From contig CP180024.1 of the NCBI GenBank assembly GCA_047528255.1, positions 1,178,001 through 1,242,000 of the forward strand: DNA of 64,000 nt, given 5' to 3'. Source of the stretch: G047528255 sp047528255. GTDB lineage: Bacteria; Bacteroidota; Bacteroidia; Flavobacteriales; Blattabacteriaceae. The notes under the pieces are model-generated. The model made no database searches. It was not told where the DNA came from and saw nothing but the letters and a program-made list of their open reading frames with translations. Position 1 is the first letter of the stretch. The number at the start of each line of letters is the position of its first letter. Of this stretch, positions 39,568 through 50,176 are shown in pieces. Position numbers and translations under genes: made by a program.

Positions 39568-40833
39568 ATGTATTCCGTTCAAAGTGTTAAACAAAGATTT
39601 AGGATTATCGGAAATAATCCTGTACTTCATAGAGCCATAGAAAAAGCCATGCAGGTGGCCCCTACGGACATTTCGGTCTTGGTCATGGGGGAGAGTGGAG
39701 TAGGGAAAGAATTTATTCCTAAAATTATTCATCAGCTTTCGGCCCGGAAACATCATGCTTATATCGCCGTCAATTGTGGTGCCATCCCTGAAGGAACTAT
39801 TGACAGTGAACTTTTCGGTCATGAAAAAGGAGCTTTTACCGGAGCTTCCAATACACGAAAAGGCTATTTTGAGGTAGCTGACGGGGGGACGATTTTTTTG
39901 GATGAAGTCGGAGAGCTGCCTTTATTCACCCAGGTACGCCTGTTGCGTGTATTGGAGTCGGGTGAATTCATCAAGGTAGGATCTTCTCAAATACAAAAGA
40001 CCCATGTGCGTATCGTGGCAGCTACTAACGTGAAATTGTTGGAAGCTATTCAGAAAGGAAAGTTTCGTGAAGATCTTTATTATCGACTCAATACCGTACA
40101 AATTGATATGCCTTCTCTGCGTAGTCGTAAAGGAGATATCGGCTTGTTGTTTAGAAAATTTTCCAATGATTTTGCCGAAAAATATTGCATGCCTCCCATC
40201 AAACTCACAGAAAGAGCATTAAAGTATTTCGAAGATTATTCTTGGCCCGGAAACATCAGGCAGCTGCGCAACTTTTCTGAGCAGCTATCGGTGATAGAGG
40301 CTGAGCGTGAAATCTCGGTAGAAAAGCTCAAGGAATACCTTCCTGAAAATACTCTTTTCATTCCTCCTGTCGTGGCCAAAGAACAGCAGGCACAAGATTT
40401 TTCTAATGAAAGAGATTTGCTCTACAAAATCCTGTTTGATATCCGTAAGGATCTCAACGATCTCAAAAATTTAACCTTACAGTTAATGCAAAATCAGGGC
40501 GATGCAAATCATTTCGTAGAAAATAATCGTCAATTGGTCAAAAATGTATTCGGAGAAATCCTTCCACATTCGTCGGCGTCTTCCACACTCGATCCGACTT
40601 ATCGAATCGAACGCGCTCCTGAGACGGTATTTCCTGTAGAAGATTTTGATTTTGAAGAGGTTTCTGACGAATCCTTGCATAAATCCGAATCTCTTCTCTT
40701 ACAAAAAAAAGAGCTGGAGTTTATTCAAAAAGCCCTCAAGCGAAATTATGGTAATCGTAAAATCGCGGCCAAAGAATTGGGCGTTTCGGAACGAACCTTG
40801 TATAGAAAGATTAAACAATATGATCTACAATAA
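39568..40833 (+). CDS. Sigma-54-interacting transcriptional activator
   Basis: The 421-aa AAA+ enhancer-binding protein remodels sigma-54 RNA polymerase. It has no receiver or GAF domain. The AAA+ domain starts almost at the N-terminus with Walker A GESGVGKE (about 45-52). The sigma-54-contacting loop is HEKGAFTGAS, Walker B is GGTIFLDEVGELP, and the arginine-finger region FREDLYYRLN and sensor II WPGNIRQLRN follow. A Fis-type helix-turn-helix lies at the end (NRKIAAKELGVSERTLYRKI). Every expected motif is present. The proposed start is MYSVQSVKQRF; a start at 39526 would overlap miaB. Lack of a sensory domain suggests constitutive activity or control by level. Its targets are not visible here. 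Confidence 0.93.
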   Translation: MYSVQSVKQRFRIIGNNPVLHRAIEKAMQVAPTDISVLVMGESGVGKEFIPKIIHQLSARKHHAYIAVNCGAIPEGTIDSELFGHEKGAFTGASNTRKGYFEVADGGTIFLDEVGELPLFTQVRLLRVLESGEFIKVGSSQIQKTHVRIVAATNVKLLEAIQKGKFREDLYYRLNTVQIDMPSLRSRKGDIGLLFRKFSNDFAEKYCMPPIKLTERALKYFEDYSWPGNIRQLRNFSEQLSVIEAEREISVEKLKEYLPENTLFIPPVVAKEQQAQDFSNERDLLYKILFDIRKDLNDLKNLTLQLMQNQGDANHFVENNRQLVKNVFGEILPHSSASSTLDPTYRIERAPETVFPVEDFDFEEVSDESLHKSESLLLQKKELEFIQKALKRNYGNRKIAAKELGVSERTLYRKIKQYDLQ

Positions 40834-41338
40834 AAGAGTCTATTCATATCTATTTCTCCTGTTTATATTTCTCTTCTTTTTGTGCAGTGGGTGCTATAGT
40901 TTTACAGGAGGAGGATCTACCCTCAGTAAAGAGGTGAAAACAATACAGATCGAGCAATTTCTCAACAATACGATTTTTCCTAATACCTCTTTGGCTCCCG
41001 AGTTTACCAATAGACTTCAAAACATATTCCACAATCGCACCTCGCTGATTGCTGTAGATCATGATAGTGATCTTGTCTTGGAAGGAGAATTTACGAAATA
41101 TGACACTGAGGTGTTCAACATCAGCAATGACAGAATTCAAGGTAGCCGTTTGAGAGTAAAGGTCAAGGTGAGTTATAAAAACAAGAAACAACCGACGAAA
41201 GACTTTGAACAAGAATTTGAAACCGTTGAAGATTTCAGCAGCGATGAAACACTTTTGCAAGCAGGGCCACGTTTAATCCCGTTGATTGTTGAGAGGTTGT
41301 CCAATGAAGTTTTTAATAAAGTTTATAATGATTGGTGA
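40820..41338 (+). CDS. lptE: LPS assembly lipoprotein LptE-like
   Basis: The 172-aa outer-membrane lipoprotein plugs the LptD barrel for LPS export. A signal peptide (YSYLFLLFIFLFF) leads to the lipobox LCSGC, followed by YSFTGGG. The rest follows the LptE (PF04390) pattern: KTIQIEQFLNNT, LAPEFTNRLQNIF and LEGEFTKYD, with a C-terminal helix. Its start codon overlaps the end of the sigma-54 activator by 14 nt, so the two are translationally coupled. An upstream start inside the activator gene is ignored. With lpxH this indicates that LPS is made and exported. Confidence 0.88.
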   Translation: MIYNKRVYSYLFLLFIFLFFLCSGCYSFTGGGSTLSKEVKTIQIEQFLNNTIFPNTSLAPEFTNRLQNIFHNRTSLIAVDHDSDLVLEGEFTKYDTEVFNISNDRIQGSRLRVKVKVSYKNKKQPTKDFEQEFETVEDFSSDETLLQAGPRLIPLIVERLSNEVFNKVYNDW

Positions 41339-41344
41339 TGAAAC

Positions 41345-41387
41345 AAGAGGAATTTCATAGATCGAATTTTTCGATCCCGTTCCTCTT
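41345..41387 (+). terminator. Hairpin after lptE
   Basis: AAGAGGAA (41345-41352) pairs with TTCCTCTT (41380-41387), and inside it GATCGAA (41360-41366) pairs with TTCGATC (41370-41376). It starts 7 nt after the lptE stop. The T-run after it is short, so it could be a weak terminator or attenuator before the next gene. Confidence 0.5.
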
Positions 41388-41699
41388 TAATGTTACAAGG
41401 AAGATATCCATCGGTTGCATGAGGCCTTGTAATATTTTCTTTATTTACGGTCCATTAGAATGTTATATATCAAAGATCTAAAAAAAATTGAAATATGGAA
41501 TACGAACAAGTTCTCAAACAAGCCTCCTTTATTGAGAAGACTGACCCTTGATCTTCAATTATATAACCAAAGAGTGTGTCAACGAAACAGGAAAAATATT
41601 TGTAAAACAAGAAGAAGACCGACCTGATCGTACAATATCCGAATCGATGATAGACCATGATCTAGATTCTTTCTATCTATCTGAACTGGATCTCAAGTT

Positions 41700-42970
41700 G
41701 AGACCATTGTTTTAATGCTGTATTACGTTTATTCAGTCTCCTAGATGGGTTTCATTGGAGAAAATGTAGATTTAATATTTCATATTGTATTCGAAATATT
41801 ATTGATTATAAGTTAATTAATTATATCTATTTTTATGAACAGGCATAATAATTCCAGGGGAACGATACAAATTATACCTATAGCTTCTATAGGAGGCTGG
41901 GTATGCAAACGAGCTAATCGTTTGTAACGAGTCTTTCCTAATTCAAACCAACTCCTTATACTACCAAAAGTACGTTCTACTACCCATCGAGTTTTATTCA
42001 CTAATTATTTGAATAATATAGCTATATATACTTAAGAAACGGTTCTTATAGCTATTCTTCTGAATAGGTTTTTGATGCCTCGACTATGAAAGTAAGATAC
42101 GTTGGCTGAACCTTGATAACCTTTGTCTGCATATACTTCTCTGGGGTGTATCTTAATTTGCCTATTAATGGTTTTACCCCTCTACTATCATGCTCATTGG
42201 TTGCTACGCTATGTACAGCTAGTATCATTCCATTTTTATTCTCCCCTATGTGTTTCTTGTATCCGTAGTAGGGTTTATCTGATTTCTTGAGCCATTTTCC
42301 TTGAGTGTCTACTCCTGATTGATTCTCTTTTTTTACCCTTGCTTTTCTTTGACTGATTTATTTTTTCTCCTTTTCCTTCCGATCCTTCACTAGGTAGGTA
42401 GGAAACCCTTGGGTGCAAGGGAACTCACAGTAATACTGGCATCTACTATCACTCCTATTTTAACTATGACCTGATGCTTTCCTAATTCCTTATTGATCTT
42501 TTTCAGTAAGCGTTCATATGCCTTTTTGGCTATTATTTTATTGCGAACTCTGCATAGAGTTGTATTATATAGGATCTTATCTTCTAATCGAAAACCACAA
42601 AAGCGTATGCATCTCAAGGATTTTTTTCACTAATTTTTCCGTTCCTACATCACTGATATCATACTAGTAAATCAAAAACATTATCGTTAGATAACGATAT
42701 TTCATTGTAAGCATATTGCCTTTTATTTCCTGTACTTTTCGATATATTTTTCTTATTTATTTCTCCATCCTTTCCCAGTGGATCAAGGTGTTTAATTATT
42801 TTGAAAAACTCACTCCTTCTGGTAGAAGGTTCTATATACAGTTCACTAAAGCTTATTTGTGCGGTTCTTCTGAGCATAAAGCCTAATTTTTTTATTTTCT
42901 ACTCCAGAATACACGAAATAATATGTTGATATATAAATATTTTAACATATATCTCCTATGCAACGTTTTC
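41700..42970 (-). mobile_element. IS5-family element, minus orientation
   Basis: A 1271-bp near full-length copy (GAGACC to GTTTTC) in the conserved gene before secG. The transposase is split into several frames. Confidence 0.9.
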
Positions 42971-43169
42971 AAATTTTGATTAGATGATTGACGTGTTTTT
43001 TCTGATTAGTTCAAACTTTATAAAGTTCGACCTGTAGAAAAAGGGTCAATGAACAGCGAGCTCGATAGAGAGGAAAAGGTAAATGCCATAGAACAATTTT
43101 TCTCCATTATCGTACCTCAATCCATCCAAAAATATCGGATACTCTTCCCCTTCAAACTGATGTAATGTC

Positions 43170-44445
43170 GAGAAGGTGCATGAGAGAAGGAGTTTAAAAT
43201 ATTTGTAAATCAATATATTGTTTCGTATATTTGGAGTGAAAAATAAAAAAATAGGATCTATACTCATAAGCCCGACAAATAATATTTAGTGAACTATATA
43301 TGGAACGTTCTACCAGAAGGAGTGAGTTTTTCAAAAGGTTAAANACCTTGATNCACTGNGNAAGNGATGGANAAANAAATAAGAAAAATATATCAAAAAG
43401 NACAGGNAATAAAAGGCCAACCTNNTTACAGTGGAATATCGTTATTTANGATGATNCTTTTGAGTNANTGGTATGATNTCAGTGATGTAGGAACGGAANA
43501 ATTGGTGAANNAATACTTGANCTNCATGCGNTTTTGTGNTTTTCGATTGNAANATNAGATNCNAGATNATACGACTCTATGCAGATTTCNCAATGAAATA
43601 GTNNCCAAAAAGGCATNTGAGCGCTTACTGAAAAANATCAATAAGGANTTAGAAAAGNATCAGGCGATAGTTAAAANAGGNGTGATAGTANANNNCNGTA
43701 TNACAGTGAGNCCNTTNCTNCCAANNGGNTCNCNNTACCTACGTANTGAANGATCGNNAGGAAGAGGGGNNAAAGCAAATCANTCAAAGNAAAAGCAANG
43801 GTAAAAAAANGAGACTCAATCAGGAGTAGANACTCAAGGAAAATNGNTCAAGAAATCAGNTAAACTCTACTANGGATACAAGANGNACATAGNNNGTGGA
43901 TAAAAATNGAATGATANTNNTAGNNGTANATAGNNTAGNAGCNAATGAGCATGATAGTAGAGGGNTAAANNCATTAATAAGNAAAANTANGATATAAANC
44001 NAGANAAGTATATGCNNANAAAGGTTACNAAGTTCCAGNCAANGTNTNTTACTTTCATANTCGAGGNATCAAANANCGTANANANAAGAANGCCTATAGG
44101 ANCCNTNCCTTANANTAGTATAGCTATATTATTCAATAAATTAGTGAGTAAAACCCGATGGGGAGTAGAACGTGTTTTTGGCAGTATAAAGCGTTGGTTT
44201 GGATCAAGAAAGGTTCATTACAAAGGATTAGCTCGTGTGCATCCAGCATTTTATGGAGGCTATGGCGCATAATTTGTGTCGTGATCCTGGTATTATTATG
44301 CGTTGTTCATAAAAATAGATATAATTAATTAATTTATAATCAATAGTATTTCGAATATAATGTGAAAAATTAAATTTACATCGTTCTCTAACGAGCCCAT
44401 ATAGGGGGCTGAATAAATATAATCCAATATTAAGACAATGGTCTC
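43170..44445 (+). mobile_element. IS5-family element with many ambiguous bases
   Basis: A 1276-bp plus-oriented copy (GAGAAG to GGTCTC) in the same broken gene. It contains dozens of N between 43344 and 44114, at the positions where the IS copies differ from one another. It is therefore likely a consensus of unresolved repeat reads. Confidence 0.88.
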
Positions 44446-44538
44446 ACAAAATCTTGAGTTTGAAATATCCAGAAAAAGTGGGTCCTTTTCTGATCCAATT
44501 CGTTCCATAAAAAACGAGATACAAAACCAATAATCCTT

Positions 44539-44775
44539 ATGGGAATGTACATATTTCTAGCCGTACTCCTCGTGTTGATATGTTTACTCTTGCTCATGAT
44601 CATCATGATACAAAATTCGAAAGGAGAAGGACTTTCTCAAACTTTCGGGGGGCAAGGCTCTCAAATGTTCGGTGTACGACGAACCAATGACTTTCTTGAA
44701 AAAACCACGTGGGTTTTATCTATTGCGGTATTCGTTTTGATTCTAGTCTCGAATTACATTCTGAAAATAAAATGA
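44539..44775 (+). CDS. secG: Preprotein translocase subunit SecG
   Basis: The 78-aa inner-membrane protein has two transmembrane helices (FLAVLLVLICLLLLMIIMI and WVLSIAVFVLILVSNYIL) joined by a loop with the SecG pattern QNSKGEGLSQTFGGQGSQMFG and the conserved FLEKTTW. It assists SecYEG in protein export. It is at the short end for Bacteroidota, lacking the acidic or Pro-rich tail that many members carry. It sits in its usual place before groES, but an IS composite of about 1.8 kb now separates it from groES. Confidence 0.92.
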   Translation: MGMYIFLAVLLVLICLLLLMIIMIQNSKGEGLSQTFGGQGSQMFGVRRTNDFLEKTTWVLSIAVFVLILVSNYILKIK

Positions 44776-44802
44776 TAGGATGGAGATGAAAGTGTATTCT
44801 TC

Positions 44803-45021
44803 GAGTCCATTGTATTAATGGTGGATTACGTTTATTCTAGGACCCCTATATGGGCTCGTTAGAGAACGATGTGAATTTAGTCTTTCACATTGTATTTTAC
44901 AAATATTGATTATAAATTAATTAATTATATCTCTTTTTATGAATAGTGCATAATAATTCCAGGGGAACGATACAAATTATGCACCATAGCCTCTATAAGA
45001 TGCTGTGCATGCACACGAGCT
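44803..45021 (-). mobile_element. IS5-family right-end fragment
   Basis: 219 bp of a minus-oriented right end, cut where a plus-oriented copy begins. The matching left part is at 46314-46585. Confidence 0.8.
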
Positions 45022-46303
45022 GAAAACGTTGCATGGGATAAGTAGTTTAAAAATATTTATAAATCAATATATTGTTTCGTATCTCTTAGGGAATAAGAAA
45101 TAAAAAAATTCGGCTCTATGCTCAGAACCACCGCACAAATGAGTTTTAGTGAACTATATATGGAACGTTCTACCAAAAGGAGTGAGTTTTTCAAAAGGTT
45201 AAATACCTTAATCCACTGGGAAGGGATGGAGAAAGAAATAAGAAAAATATATCAAAAAGGCCAAAGGCCAGAGAATAAAGGCTAACCGGCTTACAGTGAA
45301 ATATTTTTATTTAAGATGACTTTTTTGAGTCACTGGTATGATCTCAGTGATGTAGGAACGGAAGAATTGGTGAAAAAATCCTTCAGCTGCATGTGCTTTT
45401 GTGATTTTTGATTGGAAGATCAGATTCTAGATCATACGACTTTATGCAGATTTCGCAATGAAATAGTAGCCAAAAAAGCATATAGGCTTTTACTGAAAAA
45501 GATTAATAAGCAATTAGAAAAGAATCAGGCGATAGTTAAAATAGGAGTGATAGTAGATGCGTGTATTACAGTGAGTCCTTTTGCTCCCCCAAGGCGACTC
45601 CTACCTACGTAGTGGAGGCTCGGAGGAAAAGGGCAAAAGCAAATCAGTCAAAGAAAAGAAAGGAAAAAAAAAGAGAATCAATCAGAAGTAGACACTCAAG
45701 GAAAATATTTCAAGAAATTAGGTAAACTTTACTACGGATACAAGAAGAACATAGGGGGGGATAAAAATGGAATGATATTAGCAGTACATAGCTTAGCAGC
45801 CAATGAGCATGATAGTAGAGGGGCTAAGGCCATTAATAAGAAAAGTAGGATGATAAACCCAGAGAAGTATATGGAGACAAAGGTTACCAAGTGCCAGCCA
45901 ACGTGTAGTACTTTCATAGTCGAGGCATCAAAGACCGTATACAAAAGAAATCCTATAGGAACCTTCCCTTAAAGTAGGATAGCTATATTATTCATTGAAT
46001 TAGTGAGTAACCCCCGATGGGTAGTAGAATATACTTTGGCAGTATAATGCGTTGGTTTGGATCAGGAAGGTTTGTCTACAAAAGATTAGCTCGTGTGCAT
46101 GCCTAGCCTTTTATAGAGGCTATGGCGCATGATTTGTATTGTTCCCTTGGTATTATTATACATTGTCCATAAAAATAGATATAATTAATTGATTTATAAT
46201 CAATAGTATTTCGAATACAATATGAAAGGATAAATCTACATCGTCTCTAACGAAGCCATCTAGGCGAAATAATAAATGTAATCACCATTAAAACAATGGT
46301 CTC
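45022..46303 (+). mobile_element. IS5-family element nested in an opposite copy
   Basis: A full-length (1282 bp) plus-oriented copy (GAAAAC to GGTCTC) with a seven-G run near 45754 and a frameshifted transposase. Confidence 0.9.
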
Positions 46304-46313
46304 ACAATTTTCT

Positions 46314-46585
46314 CATAACGATATTATACTGTAAGCAGGTTGGTTTTTTATTCCCTCTTTTTTTTGATATATTTTCCTTATTTCTTTCTCCATCCCTTCC
46401 CCGTGGATAAGGTATTTAACCTTTTGAAAAACTAAGACTTTCTGGTAGAACGTTTCATATATAGCTCACTAAAGCTTATTTTCGTGGTGCTTTTGAGCAT
46501 AGAGCCTAATTCTTTACTCCAAAAAAAACGAAATAATATATTGATTTACAAATATTTTAAAACCCTTCTATCATGCCCCTTTCTC
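46314..46585 (-). mobile_element. IS5-family left part
   Basis: About 270 bp of a minus-oriented left part with a degenerate end (TTTCTC), completing the outer copy that begins at 44803. About 800 bp of that copy are missing. Confidence 0.8.
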
Positions 46586-46775
46586 CTTATTTGTGAGCAG
46601 ATACGTAAGCTTCGTCTTATTTTTTAGTTTGAGTTCGTTTGAATGGTTTAGGTGTCATAATGTCGTGCTCTTTATCGTGGATTGTATTTTTTTTTTATCT
46701 CCGGATTGGCATGATTTTAGTAAGTTGAAAAAGTAGAACTTTAGTGGAAGTTTCAAACTTAAAAATTTTATCACT

Positions 46776-47054
46776 ATGGAAGAAATAGAAATAAAGCCTT
46801 TAGCAGACCGGGTGATCGTAGAGGTTAATCCGGTGGAGACCAAGACCAGTTCAGGAATAATTATACCTGATACAGCCAAAGAAAAACCTCAAAGAGGTAA
46901 GGTATTCGCTGCCGGTCCCGGAAAAAAAGACGAACCTGTAAGCGTGAAGGTAGGCGACGAGGTGTTGTATGGAAAATATTCAGGAACCGAGTTGAAGTGG
47001 AAAGATAAAAATTATCTTATCATGCGTGAATCTGACATTCTTGCAATCCTTTGA
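46776..47054 (+). CDS. groES: Co-chaperonin GroES
   Basis: The 92-aa protein forms the seven-membered lid of the chaperonin cage. Seen are IKPLADRVIVEVNPVETKTSSGIIIPDTAKE with the mobile loop, the turn GKVFAAGPGKKD, and the C-terminal GDEVLYGKYSGTEL region. Length is normal. About 190 bp separate it from the IS upstream. I see neither a CIRCE element nor a good TTTG/TAnnTTTG promoter there, so control by HrcA is not supported. groEL follows after 33 nt. Confidence 0.96.
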   Translation: MEEIEIKPLADRVIVEVNPVETKTSSGIIIPDTAKEKPQRGKVFAAGPGKKDEPVSVKVGDEVLYGKYSGTELKWKDKNYLIMRESDILAIL

Positions 47055-47087
47055 TTCGACAATAACCAAACTACTTTAGAAAAAATT

Positions 47088-48719
47088 ATGGCAAAGGATA
47101 TCAAGTTTGACATTGAAGCAAGGGGAAAATTGAAAAAAGGTGTTGATGCCCTTGCCAATGCTGTCAAAGTAACTTTAGGTCCGAAAGGACGTAATGTAGT
47201 TTTGCAGAAATCTTTCGGTTCACCCCATGTGACTAAAGACGGTGTTTCCGTAGCCAAGGAGATCGAGTTGGAAGATTCTATCGAAAATATTGGCGCTCAA
47301 ATGGTTAAGGAAGTCGCTTCCAAAACCAATGATGTAGCGGGTGACGGTACCACTACGGCTACTGTTTTGGCTCAGGCTATTGTGCGTGAAGGATTGAAAA
47401 ACGTAGCTGCCGGTGCCAATCCTATGGATTTGAAACGAGGTATAGACAAGGCTGTAGAAACAATCGTGTCCGATCTGAAAAAACAATCCAAAGAAGTTGG
47501 AGGAAACAAAGAGAAAATCCAACAAGTAGCTTCTATATCAGCTAATAATGATCCTACTATAGGAGACCTTATAGCTAAAGCTTTCGAGAAAGTAGGAAAA
47601 GAAGGCGTGATCACAGTAGAAGAAGCTAAAGGTATGGAGACTACGGTAGAAGTTGTAGGAGGTATGCAATTTGATCGAGGTTATCAATCCCCCTATTTCA
47701 CTACTAATACTGAGAAGATGATTGCCGAATTCGACAATCCGTATATCTTACTCTATGATAAGAAGATTTCTTCGATGAAAGATTTACTTCCCGTTATGGA
47801 GCCTGTGGCGCAATCTGGAAAGCCCTTGGTGATCATTGCTGAAGAAGTAGAAGGAGAAGCTTTGGCTACATTAGTGGTCAACAAAATTCGTGGCTCACTC
47901 AAAGTAGCGGCGGTTAAAGCTCCCGGATTTGGAGAAAGGAGAAAAGCCATGTTGGAAGATATTGCTATCCTCACGGGAGGTACGGTAATTTCTGAAGATA
48001 CCGGACATAAAATTGAAAACACTAAGCTCGATATGCTTGGACGCGCCGATAGAGTTTCCATTGACAAAGATAATACCATCATTGTTGACGGAGCAGGAGA
48101 TAAAACAAAAATCAATTCCCGTGTCAATGAGCTCAAGAGACAAATCGAGAACACTACCTCTGATTATGACAAGGGGAAGATTCAAGAACGTTTGGCTAAG
48201 TTGGCTGGAGGCATAGCCGTTCTTTATGTAGGAGCTGTTTCTGAGATTGAAATGAAAGAGAAGAAAGATCGTTTCAACGATGCATTGAATGCTACTCGCG
48301 CTGCTGTAGAAGAAGGAATCGTAGCAGGCGGAGGTGTAGCCTTGGTGCGCTCTGCTAGGTCTCTTGAAGGGCTTAAAGGAGAGAACTCTGATCAAAATAC
48401 CGGTATTCGGATCATCATAAGCTCTTTGGAAGAACCTTTACGTCAAATCGTCACCAATTCCGGTGAAGACGGATCCGTTGTTATAGCTAAAGTGATTGAA
48501 GGGAAAGACGATTTTGGATACGATGCTAAAGCAAGCCAGTACAAGAACATGATCAAAGAAGGTATCATAGATCCGACCAAAGTGACTCGTGTTGCCTTGG
48601 AAAATGCTGCTTCCGTAGCAGGTATGTTATTGACAACTGAATGTGTCGTCACAGAAATCAAAAAAGATGAGTCAACTATTCCTCCAATTTCAGGAGGAGG
48701 AATGGGTGAAATGATGTAA
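47088..48719 (+). CDS. groL: Chaperonin GroEL
   Basis: The 543-aa subunit of the tetradecameric folding chamber is complete, from MAKDIKFDIEARGKLKKG to the Gly/Met tail (SGGGMGEMM). The ATP site is shown by TLGPKGRNVVL, GDGTTTATVLAQ and, late, GIVAGGGVAL. The coding strand is noticeably purine-rich and cleaner in codon choice than its neighbours, as expected for a very highly expressed gene. High GroEL expression is typical of symbionts with decaying proteins. It is in operon with groES. Confidence 0.98.
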   Translation: MAKDIKFDIEARGKLKKGVDALANAVKVTLGPKGRNVVLQKSFGSPHVTKDGVSVAKEIELEDSIENIGAQMVKEVASKTNDVAGDGTTTATVLAQAIVREGLKNVAAGANPMDLKRGIDKAVETIVSDLKKQSKEVGGNKEKIQQVASISANNDPTIGDLIAKAFEKVGKEGVITVEEAKGMETTVEVVGGMQFDRGYQSPYFTTNTEKMIAEFDNPYILLYDKKISSMKDLLPVMEPVAQSGKPLVIIAEEVEGEALATLVVNKIRGSLKVAAVKAPGFGERRKAMLEDIAILTGGTVISEDTGHKIENTKLDMLGRADRVSIDKDNTIIVDGAGDKTKINSRVNELKRQIENTTSDYDKGKIQERLAKLAGGIAVLYVGAVSEIEMKEKKDRFNDALNATRAAVEEGIVAGGGVALVRSARSLEGLKGENSDQNTGIRIIISSLEEPLRQIVTNSGEDGSVVIAKVIEGKDDFGYDAKASQYKNMIKEGIIDPTKVTRVALENAASVAGMLLTTECVVTEIKKDESTIPPISGGGMGEMM

Positions 48720-48836
48720 ATTTTTACACTCAATAGTGTTTTATTTTCATATTTTTCGCGGAGGCGCTTAAGCTCCCCCGTTTTATGTAAAAAAAGATCC
48801 TGCTGTCGAGGTATTTTTGGGGGGTGAGAATGTTGA

Positions 48837-50120
48837 GAGACGTTGTATGAGAGAAGGAATTTAAAATATTTGTAAATATCAATATATTGTTTCGTGTATT
48901 TTGAAGTAGAAAATAAAAAAATTCGGATCTATGCTTAAAAGGCCCGAGAAACTAAGATTTAGTTAACTGTATATGAATAATTTTACTAGAAAGAGTGAGT
49001 TTTCAAAAGGTTAAACATCTTGATCTACTGGGAAGGGATGGGAAAAAAAATAAGAAAAAATATATCAAAAAGGCCAGGGAACAAAAGGTCAACCGGCTTA
49101 TAGTGGAATATCGTTATTTAAGATGATGCTTTTGAGTCACTGGTATGATCTCAGTGATGTAGGAACGGAAGAATTGGTGAATGAATCCTTGATCTGCATG
49201 TGTTTTTGTTTTTTTTTTTGATTGGAAGATCAGATTCCAGATTATACGACTCTATGCAGATTTCGCAATGAAATAGTAGAGAAAAAGCTATATGAGTGCT
49301 TACTGAAAAAAATAAATAAGAAATTAGAAAAGCATCAAGCTATAGTTAAAACAGGAGTGATAGTAGAAGGCCATTATTACAGTGAGGCCTTTTGCTCCTA
49401 AGGGGCTCCTACCTACGTAGTGGAGGATTGGAAGGAAGAGGGAAAAAAACAAATTAGTCAAAGAAAAGCAAGGGTAAAAAAAGAGGCTCAATCAGGAGTA
49501 GACACTCAAGGAAAATGGCTCAAGAAATCAGGTAAACTCTACTACGNNTANAAGANGCACATAGGGGTNNATAAAAATGGAATGATACTAGNTGTNACAT
49601 AGCGTAGCAGCCAATGAGCATGATAGTAGAGNGGNCTAAAGCCATTAATAAGCAAACTAGGATATAAACCCAGAGAAGTATATGCAGAAAAAGGTTACCA
49701 AGATCCAGCCAACGTGTCTTACTTTCACAGTCGAGGCATCAAATTCCCGTATATAAAAGAAAGCCTATAGGAACTCTCCATTAAGTAGGATAGCCTATAT
49801 TATTCAACAAATTAGTAAGTAAAAACCGATGGTAGTAGAATACGTACTTTTGGCAGTATAAAGCGTTGATTTGGATCAGGAAAGGCTCGTTACAAAGAAT
49901 TAGCTCGTGTGCATGCCCAGTATCTTATGGAGGCTATGGCTCCATAATTTTTATCGTGTCCCTGGAATTATTATGAGCTATTCATAAAAATAGATATAAT
50001 TAATTAATTTATAATCAACAGTATTTTGAATACAATGTGAAAGACTAAATTTACATTTTCTCTAACGAGCCCATTTAGGAGGCTGAATAAAGGTTAATTC
50101 ACCATTAACACAATGGCCTC
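48837..50120 (+). mobile_element. IS5-family element, plus orientation
   Basis: A 1284-bp copy (GAGACG to GGCCTC) with some N around 49547-49634 and a frameshifted transposase. An extra left-end-like tip (GAGAATGTTG, 48826-48835) lies directly before it. Confidence 0.88.
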
Positions 50121-50176
50121 GAAACAATGTGTTGATTCGCAAACATTTTAATCTCCTTCTCTCATGCAACGTTCTC
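50121..50176 (-). mobile_element. IS5-family left-end fragment
   Basis: 56 bp of a minus-oriented left end ending CATGCAACGTTCTC, between two plus-oriented pieces. Confidence 0.8.

Larger units (their letters stand above)
41395..44533 (+). pseudogene. Conserved Bacteroidota gene between lptE and secG, broken by two IS
   Basis: Three coding-like pieces lie around two IS copies. Piece one (to 41699) includes MLYIKDLKK, then MEYEQVLKQASFIEKTDP and, after a frameshift, LIFNYITKECVNETGK. Piece two (42971-43169) has REEKVNAIEQF. Piece three (44446-44533) has LSLKYPEKSGSFSDPIRS and a stop at 44531-44533. This pattern resembles the conserved protein of unknown function that Bacteroidota encode between lptE and secG, whose C-terminus contains a KYPEKSxYFAxQI motif. 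Besides the insertions, several stops and frameshifts are present, so the gene is dead. Confidence 0.65.

Noticed and set aside
46586..46775. CIRCE element or consensus promoter before groES
   Set aside because: No inverted TTAGCACTC repeat and no TTTG/TAnnTTTG pair with proper spacing were found.
47012..48733. Several minus-strand open frames of 80-166 codons opposite groES and groEL
   Set aside because: They arise from the biased codon use of groEL on the other strand and have no recognisable domains.
48760..48790. Possible terminator after groEL around GGAGGCGCTTAAGCTCCC
   Set aside because: The stem pairs only with a bulge and leaves no proper loop, so it is not supported as an intrinsic terminator.
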